A stretch of DNA of 33,911 nt from Microcaldota archaeon (GTDB taxonomy: Archaea > Micrarchaeota > Micrarchaeia > Anstonellales > Bilamarchaeaceae), in contig JACCLH010000051.1 in assembly GCA_013425375.1 (NCBI GenBank), positions 1-33,911 of the forward strand. Direction: 5' to 3'. Under the pieces are notes generated by a model, which saw nothing but the letters and a program-made list of their open reading frames with translations, had not been told where the DNA came from and made no database searches. Below are positions 23,502 to 31,629 of the stretch, piece by piece. Made by a program: the position numbers and the translations under genes. Position 1 is the first letter of the stretch, and each line of letters begins with the position of its first letter.

Positions 23502-25615
23502 CAGAACACCTTGGATAATCCTGGTATCTCTATGTCCCCTCCGAGCAGGTCGGACAGGCCTTTTATGAATATTATCGTTGCCATGATGTTGAACAGCGGC
23601 AGCAGGTATGCAGGTATCATGAGTTTCGCTATGTTCTGCACAGGTGACAGGCCGACCAGCCCGGTATCGCCTATCTGCGTGAATGCGCTGGGGTCAGCGA
23701 CCGGAGTGGTGTCAGAGGGCTTGCAGATGTCGTTGCACTGGGTGTTCAGGGGCGGGTTGTAGACATAGCGTTCCTCGGTGAACGTGCACATCTCGCACGA
23801 CTGGAACGGCACGACCGCGCGATATTGCGGCGGGCAGTTGTCGTAGCTGCACGAGCCATTAGCGTATTCATCCGGCAGGTTGGAGTAGGTCAGCCTTTTG
23901 TATATCTCGCACGCGCTACACTTGCCGTCGGCGAAGGCATCCCCGGCCAGCGCTGCGAGCGCGCTCCACTGCACCACGCATCCGTCCATGCAGTCCGTGC
24001 ATTCGGCCGGACAGTAGTCAGGCACTATCGCTCCGCTGCCTGTTATCCTGCACTCCGGCGGGCACGCCGCGCAGATGTCGTCGCACCTGCCGCTCTGCGG
24101 CACGATATACCTGCACGATTGGTATGCATCCTCGCTCCCGGGGCAGCTCTGGGCATCTTCGCAGCGCTTCTTTATCTCCTTGCAGCCCTCGAACTTATTG
24201 CTGCATGTCTTCTCAGGCACCCATGTGTCGTCCCCCCGTATCACCATCCTGCAGTCAGGAGCCGAGTTCACGCACTTGTGCTCAGGGTCCGGATTGCCAT
24301 CCTTATCCACGTCGCAGTTGGAGCGCAATGGCGGCACCACCTTGCAGTCAGCAGGGCAGTTGCTGTCCTGGGCTGGGTCCACCACCTTCACCGTGCGTAT
24401 GACCTTGCACTCCGCAGGCACAGCCGCGCATTTCTCCGGCGTGCCGGCGCTGACGTTGTTGCACAGCGGCATGGAAGGATAAGGCAGCTCGCGGCATGCC
24501 ACTGGGCATTCTGTGGCACTGATGGGCGTATAGCATGACGTTATCACCCTGCCATTATAAACGCCCGCGGTTGCCACAGCGCTCGGCACAGTGCCATTCA
24601 TCAGCCCCTGGGCCAGGGCTTTGTCGCTCTCATTGAACTGGTTATATACCTCCTGGGTGTTGTTAAGCTTGTTATCTGCATCCACATACGCCGCGGGCGC
24701 GGTCATCTTGCATTCATCAGGGCAGTCGCTGCCCGCCCCGTTGCTCCCGGCCTTATCACCGTTCAGCACGTTGTCCAGCGTCACCCAGTCGAATATGTAC
24801 ATGGCGGGGAAGAAGAACATCATGCCTGCGGCAATGGCTATGAGCAGTCCGCCCAGCTTCCTGGTGGGGAAGAAGCAGCGGGCCACAACCCCTAGAGCCA
24901 TTATCACCGGTCCCATCCTGAATGCGATGGCGTTCACGAAGAACTTCTGCGCTTCCATGGACGCGATGAGGTTGGTGTAGTGGTCGAATATTATCATGTA
25001 CATGTCGCTCTTCAGTATGTACTGGCCGCCGACGGTTATGCTATTGCCCATCTGGGCGCAGAATATGGTGAGGCAGTTGAGGCCTATCCTCCTCCCTACC
25101 ATGCCTGCCGCGAACATGTTGTCCTTGAGGATGCCCTTGGCATTGGACTCCGCAGTTTCTATGTAGGAATTGAGATATGCGTTGGTCACTCCCTGGAGGC
25201 ATCCCACCGCATTTGCTCCCTGGCCGTAGCATACAGCAGTTTCCGCGGTGTTTAGGCCGCTCCCCTGCACTATGGCGAGCACCACCATCTCTATGAACAC
25301 CAGCGTGACTATGAGCAGGCCCACGATTATGGCGTTGGTTATTATCTGGACCAGCTCGGTGCCTGCCCACGCCTTCATCTCAGGCATCTCAAGGCCTATG
25401 CCGATGACATATGCTATGGCGACCAGTATCACGGATATCATCAGCGCCATGGCAGAGAGCAGCTGCCAGTTACCGGCAATATCAATGATGGAGAGCAGCT
25501 GCCAGTTCCTGCCTATCTCCATGGTGAAGGACGAGGTCTGGCCCCCGAACTGCTTCCCAGCATCATCTGCGATGCAGAGCGAAGCCAGCAAAAGCAATAT
25601 GAATATCCTCTTCAT
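23501..25615 (-). CDS. Polytopic membrane protein with large Cys-rich outer domain, paralogue 3
   Basis: The 704-aa protein has the paralogue core split by a large insertion. The N-terminal half holds a signal peptide (MKRIFILLLLASLCIA), motif 1 (GLEMPEMKAWAGTELVQII) and motif 2 (MALGVVARCFFPTRKLGGLL). A roughly 330-residue domain follows (residues ~300-640) with about 40 Cys, many in C-P-x-x-C patterns (DCPDECKM, NCPADCKVV, ACPPECRI, YCPAECTDC). The last TM and tail GGDIEIPGLSKVF complete the core. The Cys repeats suggest a disulfide-rich rod or adhesive head on the outside. A 17-bp direct repeat in the N-terminal region is noted separately. The ATG overlaps the upstream stop by 4 nt. Confidence 0.82.
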   Translation of the reverse strand: MKRIFILLLLASLCIADDAGKQFGGQTSSFTMEIGRNWQLLSIIDIAGNWQLLSAMALMISVILVAIAYVIGIGLEMPEMKAWAGTELVQIITNAIIVGLLIVTLVFIEMVVLAIVQGSGLNTAETAVCYGQGANAVGCLQGVTNAYLNSYIETAESNAKGILKDNMFAAGMVGRRIGLNCLTIFCAQMGNSITVGGQYILKSDMYMIIFDHYTNLIASMEAQKFFVNAIAFRMGPVIMALGVVARCFFPTRKLGGLLIAIAAGMMFFFPAMYIFDWVTLDNVLNGDKAGSNGAGSDCPDECKMTAPAAYVDADNKLNNTQEVYNQFNESDKALAQGLMNGTVPSAVATAGVYNGRVITSCYTPISATECPVACRELPYPSMPLCNNVSAGTPEKCAAVPAECKVIRTVKVVDPAQDSNCPADCKVVPPLRSNCDVDKDGNPDPEHKCVNSAPDCRMVIRGDDTWVPEKTCSNKFEGCKEIKKRCEDAQSCPGSEDAYQSCRYIVPQSGRCDDICAACPPECRITGSGAIVPDYCPAECTDCMDGCVVQWSALAALAGDAFADGKCSACEIYKRLTYSNLPDEYANGSCSYDNCPPQYRAVVPFQSCEMCTFTEERYVYNPPLNTQCNDICKPSDTTPVADPSAFTQIGDTGLVGLSPVQNIAKLMIPAYLLPLFNIMATIIFIKGLSDLLGGDIEIPGLSKVF

Positions 25616-26613
25616 CCAAGCACCCTCAGGCCCTTATGCACCGCTCCGAGGAACGTTATAAGGACCGCTATCGTCAGGTTAGGCAGGAAGAACGCCACCG
25701 GCAGCAGCCTTGAGACGTTCCAGAAGCTGTCCGGATTCGTGCATGTCTCCTTGGCGCTGTCGGCATCGCCGCAGTCGTAGTTGTCCACCACCGGGTCGCA
25801 CGCGGCCAGGGCGAACTTCTCGCAGTCCTCCTTGGTGCCCACCGCGTCATACATGGCGAAGCTGAACACGTACATGAAAGGCACCAGCACATAAAGCCCC
25901 AGCGACAGCGCTATCAGTATATTGCCCATCTGCCTTGTCGGTATGAATATGCGCAGGATGAATGCGGAAGGAAGTATCCACTGTATGACGCTGGTGGTGA
26001 CGAACTCAAGCAGGAGCTTCTGCATGCTCACGCTCACGAGGGCAGGTATGATGAACGAGTTCAGTACCATGTCGTACTGGTTGGCGATTATCTTCCTGTA
26101 GGAGCCGGCGCTGGAGGTGTAGGTGTTCATGAGCGGCCACTGGATGCTGAAGGCCCATGTGGAATCCATAATCATCCCGATATTGTTCTTTATGTAGCTC
26201 GCTGCCATCTTCTGGGCGTCTGCCTGCACCGCTCCGGCATAGCAGATGGCGGTGCTGTTCATGCCTTTGTCAGGGGCGTAGCAGCCCGTGGGCAGGTTGC
26301 CCATGTTCTGGAACACCGATGAGTAGAACATGTCGCCCAGGCCGCATGACATCAGGACAATGCCGCTGAACGCCGCCAGCATGAGCACAGAGAATGCGAG
26401 GTGGTACGCCTCGTCCTTGGCGAACACGATATAGTTGGCATTGCTCAGGGCCGTGCCTGCGATGTAGGCCGCGGCGACCACCATCACGACGAACATCATC
26501 GCCAGCAGGATGTTGGTGCCCTCCTCGCTGAGTATCACGCCCGTGGCATCTGCTGTGCACGAGCCTGCATGGACCGCGGTGATGGCCAGCAGCAGGAATA
26601 GGATGGCTTTCAT
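25612..26613 (-). CDS. Polytopic membrane protein, paralogue 2 of the cluster
   Basis: The 333-aa protein has a signal peptide (MKAILFLLLAITAVHAG), motif 1 (ALSNANYIVFAKDEAYHLA), motif 2 (LPSAFILRIFIPTRQMGNIL), and a final hydrophobic region ending GAVHKGLRVLG. The GG(D/E) tail of its siblings is missing or shortened. Outer segments carry Cys (GCYAPDKGM, AICYAGAV, CDPVVDNYDCGDAD). Motif 1 lacks the Trp and has Asp for Glu context, making it the most divergent member. The start at 26613 overlaps the previous stop by 4 nt (ATGA); a longer frame upstream reads antisense-like sequence of the neighbour and is not used. Confidence 0.8.
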   Translation of the reverse strand: MKAILFLLLAITAVHAGSCTADATGVILSEEGTNILLAMMFVVMVVAAAYIAGTALSNANYIVFAKDEAYHLAFSVLMLAAFSGIVLMSCGLGDMFYSSVFQNMGNLPTGCYAPDKGMNSTAICYAGAVQADAQKMAASYIKNNIGMIMDSTWAFSIQWPLMNTYTSSAGSYRKIIANQYDMVLNSFIIPALVSVSMQKLLLEFVTTSVIQWILPSAFILRIFIPTRQMGNILIALSLGLYVLVPFMYVFSFAMYDAVGTKEDCEKFALAACDPVVDNYDCGDADSAKETCTNPDSFWNVSRLLPVAFFLPNLTIAVLITFLGAVHKGLRVLG

Positions 26614-27812
26614 ATGAGCCTCTGTATGCCGGCCATGTAGGCCTCGCCTCCAAGGGCGCTGGAAAGGCTGCGGGCAGCCACGATGGTGACAGTGGCAATC
26701 ACTATGAAGTCTATGTAACTGAGGAGTATGAGGTTGTTCAGGTCCGTGAGGAACGGGTGCACCTGGCCATACACGCCCATCGCGTACGAGTCCCCGCCGC
26801 CGAGGCTCAGCTCCCAGAGTACGACCACCGTGGTCATCGCTATCTGGAATACCGTGAGGATGTACGGATAGACAACATACATGACCGCGTTCCAGCAGAT
26901 GGCGAACAGGGCACCTCCAATTGGGATGATCAGCAACAGCGGTGAGCAGACCATGACCGCGAACAGCGGGTCGGTGGCGCCGAGCAGGAGGCGTATCGGT
27001 ACGCTCTCGCACAACGGTTCCACGGCCACCATGCCCCAGGGGTTGGCATTGAGCTCTGAGAGGTCTTTTATGCTGGGGTCAGGCAGGTCGGGCCCCAGCG
27101 TCCTGTTGAGCTCGCCCGCCAGCACCACAGAGAACGGGAAGATGACTATGGCCGCCAGCGACACCGCTATCAGCGTGTTGCCGCTCTTCCTGGTGAACGG
27201 GATGAGGCGCAGGACCATGGCGAGCGGAAGTATGACCGGCGGCACCACCGCCTTCAGGAACAGGAGGAGGAGCCGCATCCCTTCCGAGAGGTAAATAATG
27301 TTGGTCAGTCCCTGCGTCGCTGCGTTGAGCGGGTTCATCATGAGGCCTACCCCTCCGAGCGGGTTGGTGCTATAGGTGATGGAGACGTACCACAGCGGTA
27401 TGCTTGTGTATGGCGCGTAGGTCGCAGCGGCGCGTATCTTGGTCGCTGCCTGTATTATATATGAGTAGGATGTGTCGTACTTGCCTATCAGGCCGTCTAT
27501 CACGCCCACGGCCGCGCCGACAGGGTCGGATTTGCCGGTCAGCGTCACGGTGACCCCTTCGGTGCCTATGAAGAACGCTGTGATTATCACGACCAGTATG
27601 ACCCCTGCCAGCAGCTCCCGTATCTCGGTTTTGGTCCATGCCTCCAGCCTGGGGTCTGATATGGTCCTGGAGAGCATGCCCATGAGCGCGAGGAAGATGG
27701 CGACTATGACCGCGACCAGCGGCACCGCGAACGTGAGGTCAAGCTTCTGCGGGGCTGCGAATGCGGCCGGTAGCATAAGGAATAGGAACAGCCATGCGGA
27801 CCACAGTTGCAT
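26610..27812 (-). CDS. Polytopic membrane protein, paralogue 1, first gene of the membrane operon
   Basis: The 400-aa protein has a signal peptide (residues 1-19, ending AAFA), motif 1 TISDPRLEAWTKTEIRELL (Trp59, Lys61, Glu63), motif 2 LPLAMVLRLIPFTRKSGNTL (residues 195-214) and tail GGEAYMAGIQRLI. Roughly seven TM helices are visible; the outer loop (residues ~85-170) is Gly/Ala/Thr-rich without Cys. It is promoter-proximal: the ATG is 25 nt from the TATA box at 27833-27840. All five following genes overlap or abut, so a single mRNA of about 7.5 kb or, with the lipoprotein, 11.6 kb is expected. Confidence 0.82.
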   Translation of the reverse strand: MQLWSAWLFLFLMLPAAFAAPQKLDLTFAVPLVAVIVAIFLALMGMLSRTISDPRLEAWTKTEIRELLAGVILVVIITAFFIGTEGVTVTLTGKSDPVGAAVGVIDGLIGKYDTSYSYIIQAATKIRAAATYAPYTSIPLWYVSITYSTNPLGGVGLMMNPLNAATQGLTNIIYLSEGMRLLLLFLKAVVPPVILPLAMVLRLIPFTRKSGNTLIAVSLAAIVIFPFSVVLAGELNRTLGPDLPDPSIKDLSELNANPWGMVAVEPLCESVPIRLLLGATDPLFAVMVCSPLLLIIPIGGALFAICWNAVMYVVYPYILTVFQIAMTTVVVLWELSLGGGDSYAMGVYGQVHPFLTDLNNLILLSYIDFIVIATVTIVAARSLSSALGGEAYMAGIQRLI

Positions 27813-27832
27813 GGCAACATTTCTTACTCATC

Positions 27833-27840
27833 AATTTAAA
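27833..27840. promoter_or_regulatory. Symmetric TATA box for the membrane operon (-) and the 934-aa gene (+)
   Basis: AATTTAAA is centred exactly 25 nt from both ATGs (27812 on minus, 27862 on plus), and the core ATTTAAA is nearly palindromic. One promoter can drive the operon and its divergent partner at matched levels, which supports a joint function. Confidence 0.65.
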
Positions 27841-27861
27841 CCTTATCATCGTGTTTATATC

Positions 27862-30666
27862 ATGAGGCCTGTCGTCACATTCCTGGGCATAGCGTCGCTT
27901 CTCATCCTCCTCGGAACCTGCTTCGCCGTAGAGCCATGCGTGGCATGCCAGGAGTTCAAGGGCGTGCCGCAGGCCCAACTGAATGTAGAGAAGAATGACG
28001 TCACCCACGTCCTGGAGATAGGAGCGTATTATGAGAATCTCACGACCAGCCCGATTCGCCAGAACATAGCGAATACCACCATCATCGTGGAAGTCATGAA
28101 CCTCAAGACCAATTACAAATGGATATACAGGACATACACAAACGAAGAGGGCAAGGCAACGTTCAATTTCACAGACAATGTCCAGGGTGACAACTGCCTG
28201 AAGATGACTGTCCTGTACTGCCCGTTCTGCAAACCAGACGACCCGGTGTGCGGGTTCATGGACTGCCTTAACTACTCGGGCATGAGCAACTCGAGCGGCT
28301 ACTATTTAAACGCGCTGGCCGGGTTACCCAGCGCGGATTCCATACCCTTGGCCAGCGGTGCTGCTGTCCCCCCTGAGCTTAACGCCGGGAAATATGTCGC
28401 CCAGCTTGAACGAGTGCCTTTCTGTCCGCCTCCACCCCCGGTCACTGCGACTCCGGGCATGTGCCTTCCGTTGCTCGTGATATTCTCCCTGCTTTCCGGA
28501 GCCCTCTACCTCACCGGCAGGAACCCGTTCACAGGGTTCAACATAGGCGGAGCGAGGGTAGGCAAGCACATACAGTACCAGGCCAGGGGAAGAGGTTTCT
28601 CGCTGGCTTTGGCAACTGCTGCGACCAGCTTCGCCCAGACAGCTGTGAGCGTAGGGAAGGCCGCGGCTGAAGGTGGCTTTAAGGCGGTAGTTAAACAGGA
28701 GGTGCAGGCAGCCGAGAACCGTTTCATCGGTGGCGGTTTCGTGAAAGCTGCCGCGGGCGCCGCTGCCCTGGGAGGCGCACTGGGTAGCGCACCGACAAAG
28801 GGCGCTGACGGCAAGCCGCTGACATTCTCAGCACGCATGGGAGCCGTGACACACCACATGGAGGCGAGGATAAGCGGCACGGGCCTTGGAGGAGAAAAAG
28901 GCGGCCAGCAGACCACAGCGAAGAGAGGGACAGAAGCAGGCATCATATCTGTGGGCGGCCCGCGCGGCTCTGAGATCATGGGCAAGAGCGGCATACTCAC
29001 CGTGGCCGGCATCGGCAAGCTGACGATGTTCGTTTTCAGCCAGACCACCATAGGCAGGACGGTGGATGGCATGGTGTCGATGTTCCAGCCATTTGGCCAG
29101 GGGCGCGGCCTTTTCGAGATGGCGTTCGTAAGCAGGGGCGAGAGGGTCGCCAACGACACGAAGGTGCTTTCCGACATGATGGCTGCGGGCGGAGTGGGCT
29201 ACAAGGTGCCCGTACCAGGCGGAGTCGCGACTGTCACAGGCATAAAGCAGGAAGGGAATAACACATTGCTCACGCTTGCGCCTGAGAAAGGTTCTGACGC
29301 CAAGGGCCCTGTTACGCTCACAATAAACTCTCAAGGCAAAATCACGACCATAGATATGACAATCACTGATGCCGCAGGCAAGCCCCAGATGGTCAGTATT
29401 ACGGCCGACCCCAAAGGCAACCTAATCGTCTCGACAATAAGCGAGAAAGGCGATCTCACGCCGCTTAACCCGAGCAACAAGGAAGACAAGAATCTCATCG
29501 CATTGGCCTCCAATGCATGCGTCACCGCGCTTCCTGCAGGCATGAGGGTGGGCAGCGACGCCTCAACCCTTGTGAGCAATGCCAATCAGGTCATGTCTGA
29601 CGTGAAGAATATACAAGCATCAATCGGGATAGAGGCCAGAAAGGACGTTAGCCAGATAGAAAGCGATGTGAATGGAAAACTCAGCAGCAAGGTGGTCGAC
29701 AAGGCGAAGGAAGATGCTGCTGGCAGAGTTCTGGCGGATGCAGACATGCCAAACCAGCAAAAGCCCGCACAGGTCGTGGTCGCTGTGCATGAAGCGGCTG
29801 ACGATTCAAGATTGGCGAAGCCTGGTACGTTCGTCAGAGATATTGTTGCGAGCACCGAGGTGAAGCCAGAATATAGGGGTCAGGCCACGACCGCTTTAGC
29901 AAACGTCATAGCATTCCACAATCCGCACGAGCTCGCTAACATGCCACCAGAGCAGCTGAAAGCCGAGGTGAAAGCCCAAATAGAAAGTAACCTGCGTGCG
30001 AACCCATCCGAGTACAGGGCTCCATCCGCGATAAGCGCCGAGGCAGACCGCATCGTGAACAATATGAACTTCAAGCCCGTGGCTGGGGCTGTTCAAAATG
30101 GCGTAACAGAACTGAACGCAGAATTGAAGGGTGCAGGCCTTGACCCTGCCAAGTTCTCCAACGTGACCATATCCCAGCTGCGCCATATCTCCGATACTGG
30201 TGCTGTCATAGATGGAGGTAGTTCTGCTACCATAGTGATGCTGGACCCGAACGCGACCATGAATAACTCCAACATATCCAACGAAGTGAAATGCCTGCTA
30301 GCAGAGCGCGAGCACACCCTTAACACGCTGAACGCGGCCGGTAACATGGGCGAGGCTCTCAAAAACGGAAATGTAGCGGCTGCAGCCAGTTTGGGCTACC
30401 GCGCTGTCCAGGAGAACGCCCGCAGCACTGAGGCGAGGATATCAGCCATTGGCGGTAGCCCTGAGATGCAGGCTGCCGCAGGCCCCCAGGTGTCAAGGGC
30501 GTCAAACGAACTAATGGCAGGAGTCCAGGACCATTTCCTGGCTAGCAGGGCGGAAAATCCCCAGCGTGCAGCGCAGCTTGAAGCCGAAGGCAACAAGCAC
30601 TTCAAGGACGCCAACGGTATCATGCAGCGCATCATGGAAGAGAAGAAGAAAGAAGGGAAGACTTAA
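27862..30666 (+). CDS. Single-pass membrane protein: Cys-rich outer domain and ~700-aa inner Ala/Gly-rich region
   Basis: The 934-aa protein starts with a signal sequence (MRPVVTFLGIASLLILLGTC). Residues ~25-195 form an outer beta-type domain with paired Cys (EPCVACQEF, LYCPFCKPDDPVCGFMDC) and N-glycosylation sites, followed by a Pro stretch. One TM helix lies at residues 201-220 (CLPLLVIFSLLSGALYLTG), followed by basic residues, so the C-terminal ~700 residues are inside. That part begins Ala/Gly-rich (VKAAAGAAALGGALG), has beta-like stretches (~440-560) and ends as a helical, Lys-rich tail. I recognise no enzyme motif. Sharing the promoter with the membrane operon suggests it links the complex to the cytoplasm. 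Confidence 0.75.
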   Translation: MRPVVTFLGIASLLILLGTCFAVEPCVACQEFKGVPQAQLNVEKNDVTHVLEIGAYYENLTTSPIRQNIANTTIIVEVMNLKTNYKWIYRTYTNEEGKATFNFTDNVQGDNCLKMTVLYCPFCKPDDPVCGFMDCLNYSGMSNSSGYYLNALAGLPSADSIPLASGAAVPPELNAGKYVAQLERVPFCPPPPPVTATPGMCLPLLVIFSLLSGALYLTGRNPFTGFNIGGARVGKHIQYQARGRGFSLALATAATSFAQTAVSVGKAAAEGGFKAVVKQEVQAAENRFIGGGFVKAAAGAAALGGALGSAPTKGADGKPLTFSARMGAVTHHMEARISGTGLGGEKGGQQTTAKRGTEAGIISVGGPRGSEIMGKSGILTVAGIGKLTMFVFSQTTIGRTVDGMVSMFQPFGQGRGLFEMAFVSRGERVANDTKVLSDMMAAGGVGYKVPVPGGVATVTGIKQEGNNTLLTLAPEKGSDAKGPVTLTINSQGKITTIDMTITDAAGKPQMVSITADPKGNLIVSTISEKGDLTPLNPSNKEDKNLIALASNACVTALPAGMRVGSDASTLVSNANQVMSDVKNIQASIGIEARKDVSQIESDVNGKLSSKVVDKAKEDAAGRVLADADMPNQQKPAQVVVAVHEAADDSRLAKPGTFVRDIVASTEVKPEYRGQATTALANVIAFHNPHELANMPPEQLKAEVKAQIESNLRANPSEYRAPSAISAEADRIVNNMNFKPVAGAVQNGVTELNAELKGAGLDPAKFSNVTISQLRHISDTGAVIDGGSSATIVMLDPNATMNNSNISNEVKCLLAEREHTLNTLNAAGNMGEALKNGNVAAAASLGYRAVQENARSTEARISAIGGSPEMQAAAGPQVSRASNELMAGVQDHFLASRAENPQRAAQLEAEGNKHFKDANGIMQRIMEEKKKEGKT

Positions 30667-30707
30667 GGCGGCACGGTCCGCGATGAAATGGAACCGGTTT
30701 GATCAAG

Positions 30708-31040
30708 ATGAAGGACCTACTGGCCACCAGGCCCATCAAGCGCCTCAAGCACCTGCTCACCTACGGCAACCTCTGGCTCTATGTGCTGTCGCTCACACGC
30801 ACCAGGAAGAAGGTCTATGCCTATGCCCTGGACGAGGACATAGAGAAGGAGTTCTTCTTCAGGCCAGACAAGATAACCATCTATGTGGTCCTCTACAAGC
30901 TTGAGAACGAAGGCCTCATATCCTCGCAGTTCCATGAGCGGAGGAAATACTACACGATAACCAGGAAAGGGACCCAGACGCTGGAGTTCGCCCGCGAGTA
31001 TTTCACGCTGCTGGCGGACAAGCTCCTTGCGGATAAGTGA
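30708..31040 (+). CDS. PadR-family winged-helix transcriptional regulator
   Basis: The 110-aa protein shows the PadR pattern: NLWLYVLSLTRTRKKVYAYAL, then FRPDKITIYVVLYKLENEGL (recognition helix and turn), SSQFHERRKYYTITRKGTQTL (the beta wing) and a short C-terminal helix for dimerisation. PadR proteins are usually local repressors responding to small molecules. Lying 41 nt downstream of the 934-aa gene on the same strand, it could control the membrane cluster. The start at ATG 30708 is chosen; a TTG 9 nt upstream is possible. No operator was identified, although the symmetric promoter at 27833 is the obvious target to test. Confidence 0.78.
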   Translation: MKDLLATRPIKRLKHLLTYGNLWLYVLSLTRTRKKVYAYALDEDIEKEFFFRPDKITIYVVLYKLENEGLISSQFHERRKYYTITRKGTQTLEFAREYFTLLADKLLADK

Positions 31041-31113
31041 TAGCATGCGGATTTACTGATTGGTAATTGACGGATTCGAAATAAATAAAAGCGGCGTCTA
31101 TGTTATATATGCA

Positions 31114-31118
31114 GGTGA
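31114..31118 (+). promoter_or_regulatory. Shine-Dalgarno site of the antitoxin gene
   Basis: GGTGA stands 5 nt before the ATG at 31124 and decides between the three in-frame ATGs (31100, 31109, 31124). An AT-rich TATA candidate (AAATAAATAAAA, ending 31090) lies upstream, so this transcript has a short leader, unlike most units in the window. Confidence 0.55.
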
Positions 31119-31123
31119 AACTG

Positions 31124-31327
31124 ATGCAAACAGTCACTATCACGCAATCTGAGTATCTGGAATTATTGAGATACAGGGATGTTATCCAGTCTCTTGAGAG
31201 TATGCTTCATGAGCCCCAATTTAAAAAGGATTTTGTAACGCGAATCATGGCAGCAGAAAAAAGAGTAAAGCAAGGAAAGAAGATGCGTTTTAAGTCTGTA
31301 GAAGAGATGAGCAGGTATTTGGATTGA
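31124..31327 (+). CDS. RelB-like antitoxin of a toxin-antitoxin pair
   Basis: The 67-aa protein (MQTVTITQSEYLELLRYRDV) has an N-terminal beta strand and helix and a Lys-rich C-terminal half (KKDFVTRIMAAEKRVKQGKK, RFKSVEEMSRYLD). Small size and position directly upstream of a RelE-like toxin identify it as the antitoxin, which would neutralise the toxin and repress its own promoter. Family similarity is weak on its own. The gene is clearly AT-richer than its neighbours and uses a Shine-Dalgarno site, which suggests recent transfer. Its stop ends 11 nt before the toxin start. Confidence 0.72.
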   Translation: MQTVTITQSEYLELLRYRDVIQSLESMLHEPQFKKDFVTRIMAAEKRVKQGKKMRFKSVEEMSRYLD

Positions 31328-31338
31328 GGAGTGATTAC

Positions 31339-31602
31339 TTGCCATATTCTGCCGTTTATGATCTCCTTTTTCTGAAGAGGTTAAAGAAGTTGAAAAAGGA
31401 CGATCCGCAGCTTTTTCTAAGGTTGCAAAAGAAAATGGAAGAGGTTGCTGCAACCCCCCAGCATTACAAACCGCTAAGCAATGTTCTAAAAGGGAAAAGG
31501 CGCGCCCATATCGGCAGTTTTGTTGTGATTTTCAGTGTGGATGAAACCGGGAAAGCAATTATTTTCCTGGAATTTGAGCATCACGACCATGCATACAGAT
31601 AG
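31339..31602 (+). CDS. RelE/ParE-superfamily toxin
   Basis: The 87-aa protein (YDLLFLKRLKKLKKDDPQLF, then KMEEVAATPQHYKPLSNVL, KGKRRAHIGSFVVIFSVDE and IIFLEFEHHDHAYR) follows the RelE pattern: two N-terminal helices, a central KxxRRxHIGxFVVIF strand pair, and a C-terminal H-x-x-x-Y-R. RelE toxins cleave mRNA in the ribosome. The start is probably TTG 31339, because AGGAG (31327-31331) lies 7 nt upstream; the open frame also extends to a TTG at 31324 overlapping the antitoxin stop. The C-terminal His and the Arg/Lys pair fit catalytic or RNA-binding positions. It is AT-rich like its antitoxin. Confidence 0.82.
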   Translation: MPYSAVYDLLFLKRLKKLKKDDPQLFLRLQKKMEEVAATPQHYKPLSNVLKGKRRAHIGSFVVIFSVDETGKAIIFLEFEHHDHAYR

Positions 31603-31629
31603 ACTTTGTTTTCAGAACCAGTGGTTTTT

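Noticed and set aside
23825-24538. 237-codon plus-strand frame
   Set aside because: It is the antisense shadow of the Cys-rich domain of paralogue 3; its His/Arg/Ala-rich composition reflects complementary Cys/Pro codons.
26614-27012. N-terminal extension of paralogue 2
   Set aside because: The extra 133 residues are Arg/His/Pro-rich and out of frame within paralogue 1; the ATG at 26613 gives a signal peptide and a 4-nt overlap.
27472-27861. N-terminal extension of the 934-aa protein
   Set aside because: It runs antisense through paralogue 1 and over the shared promoter; the ATG at 27862 fits the TATA box and begins a signal peptide.
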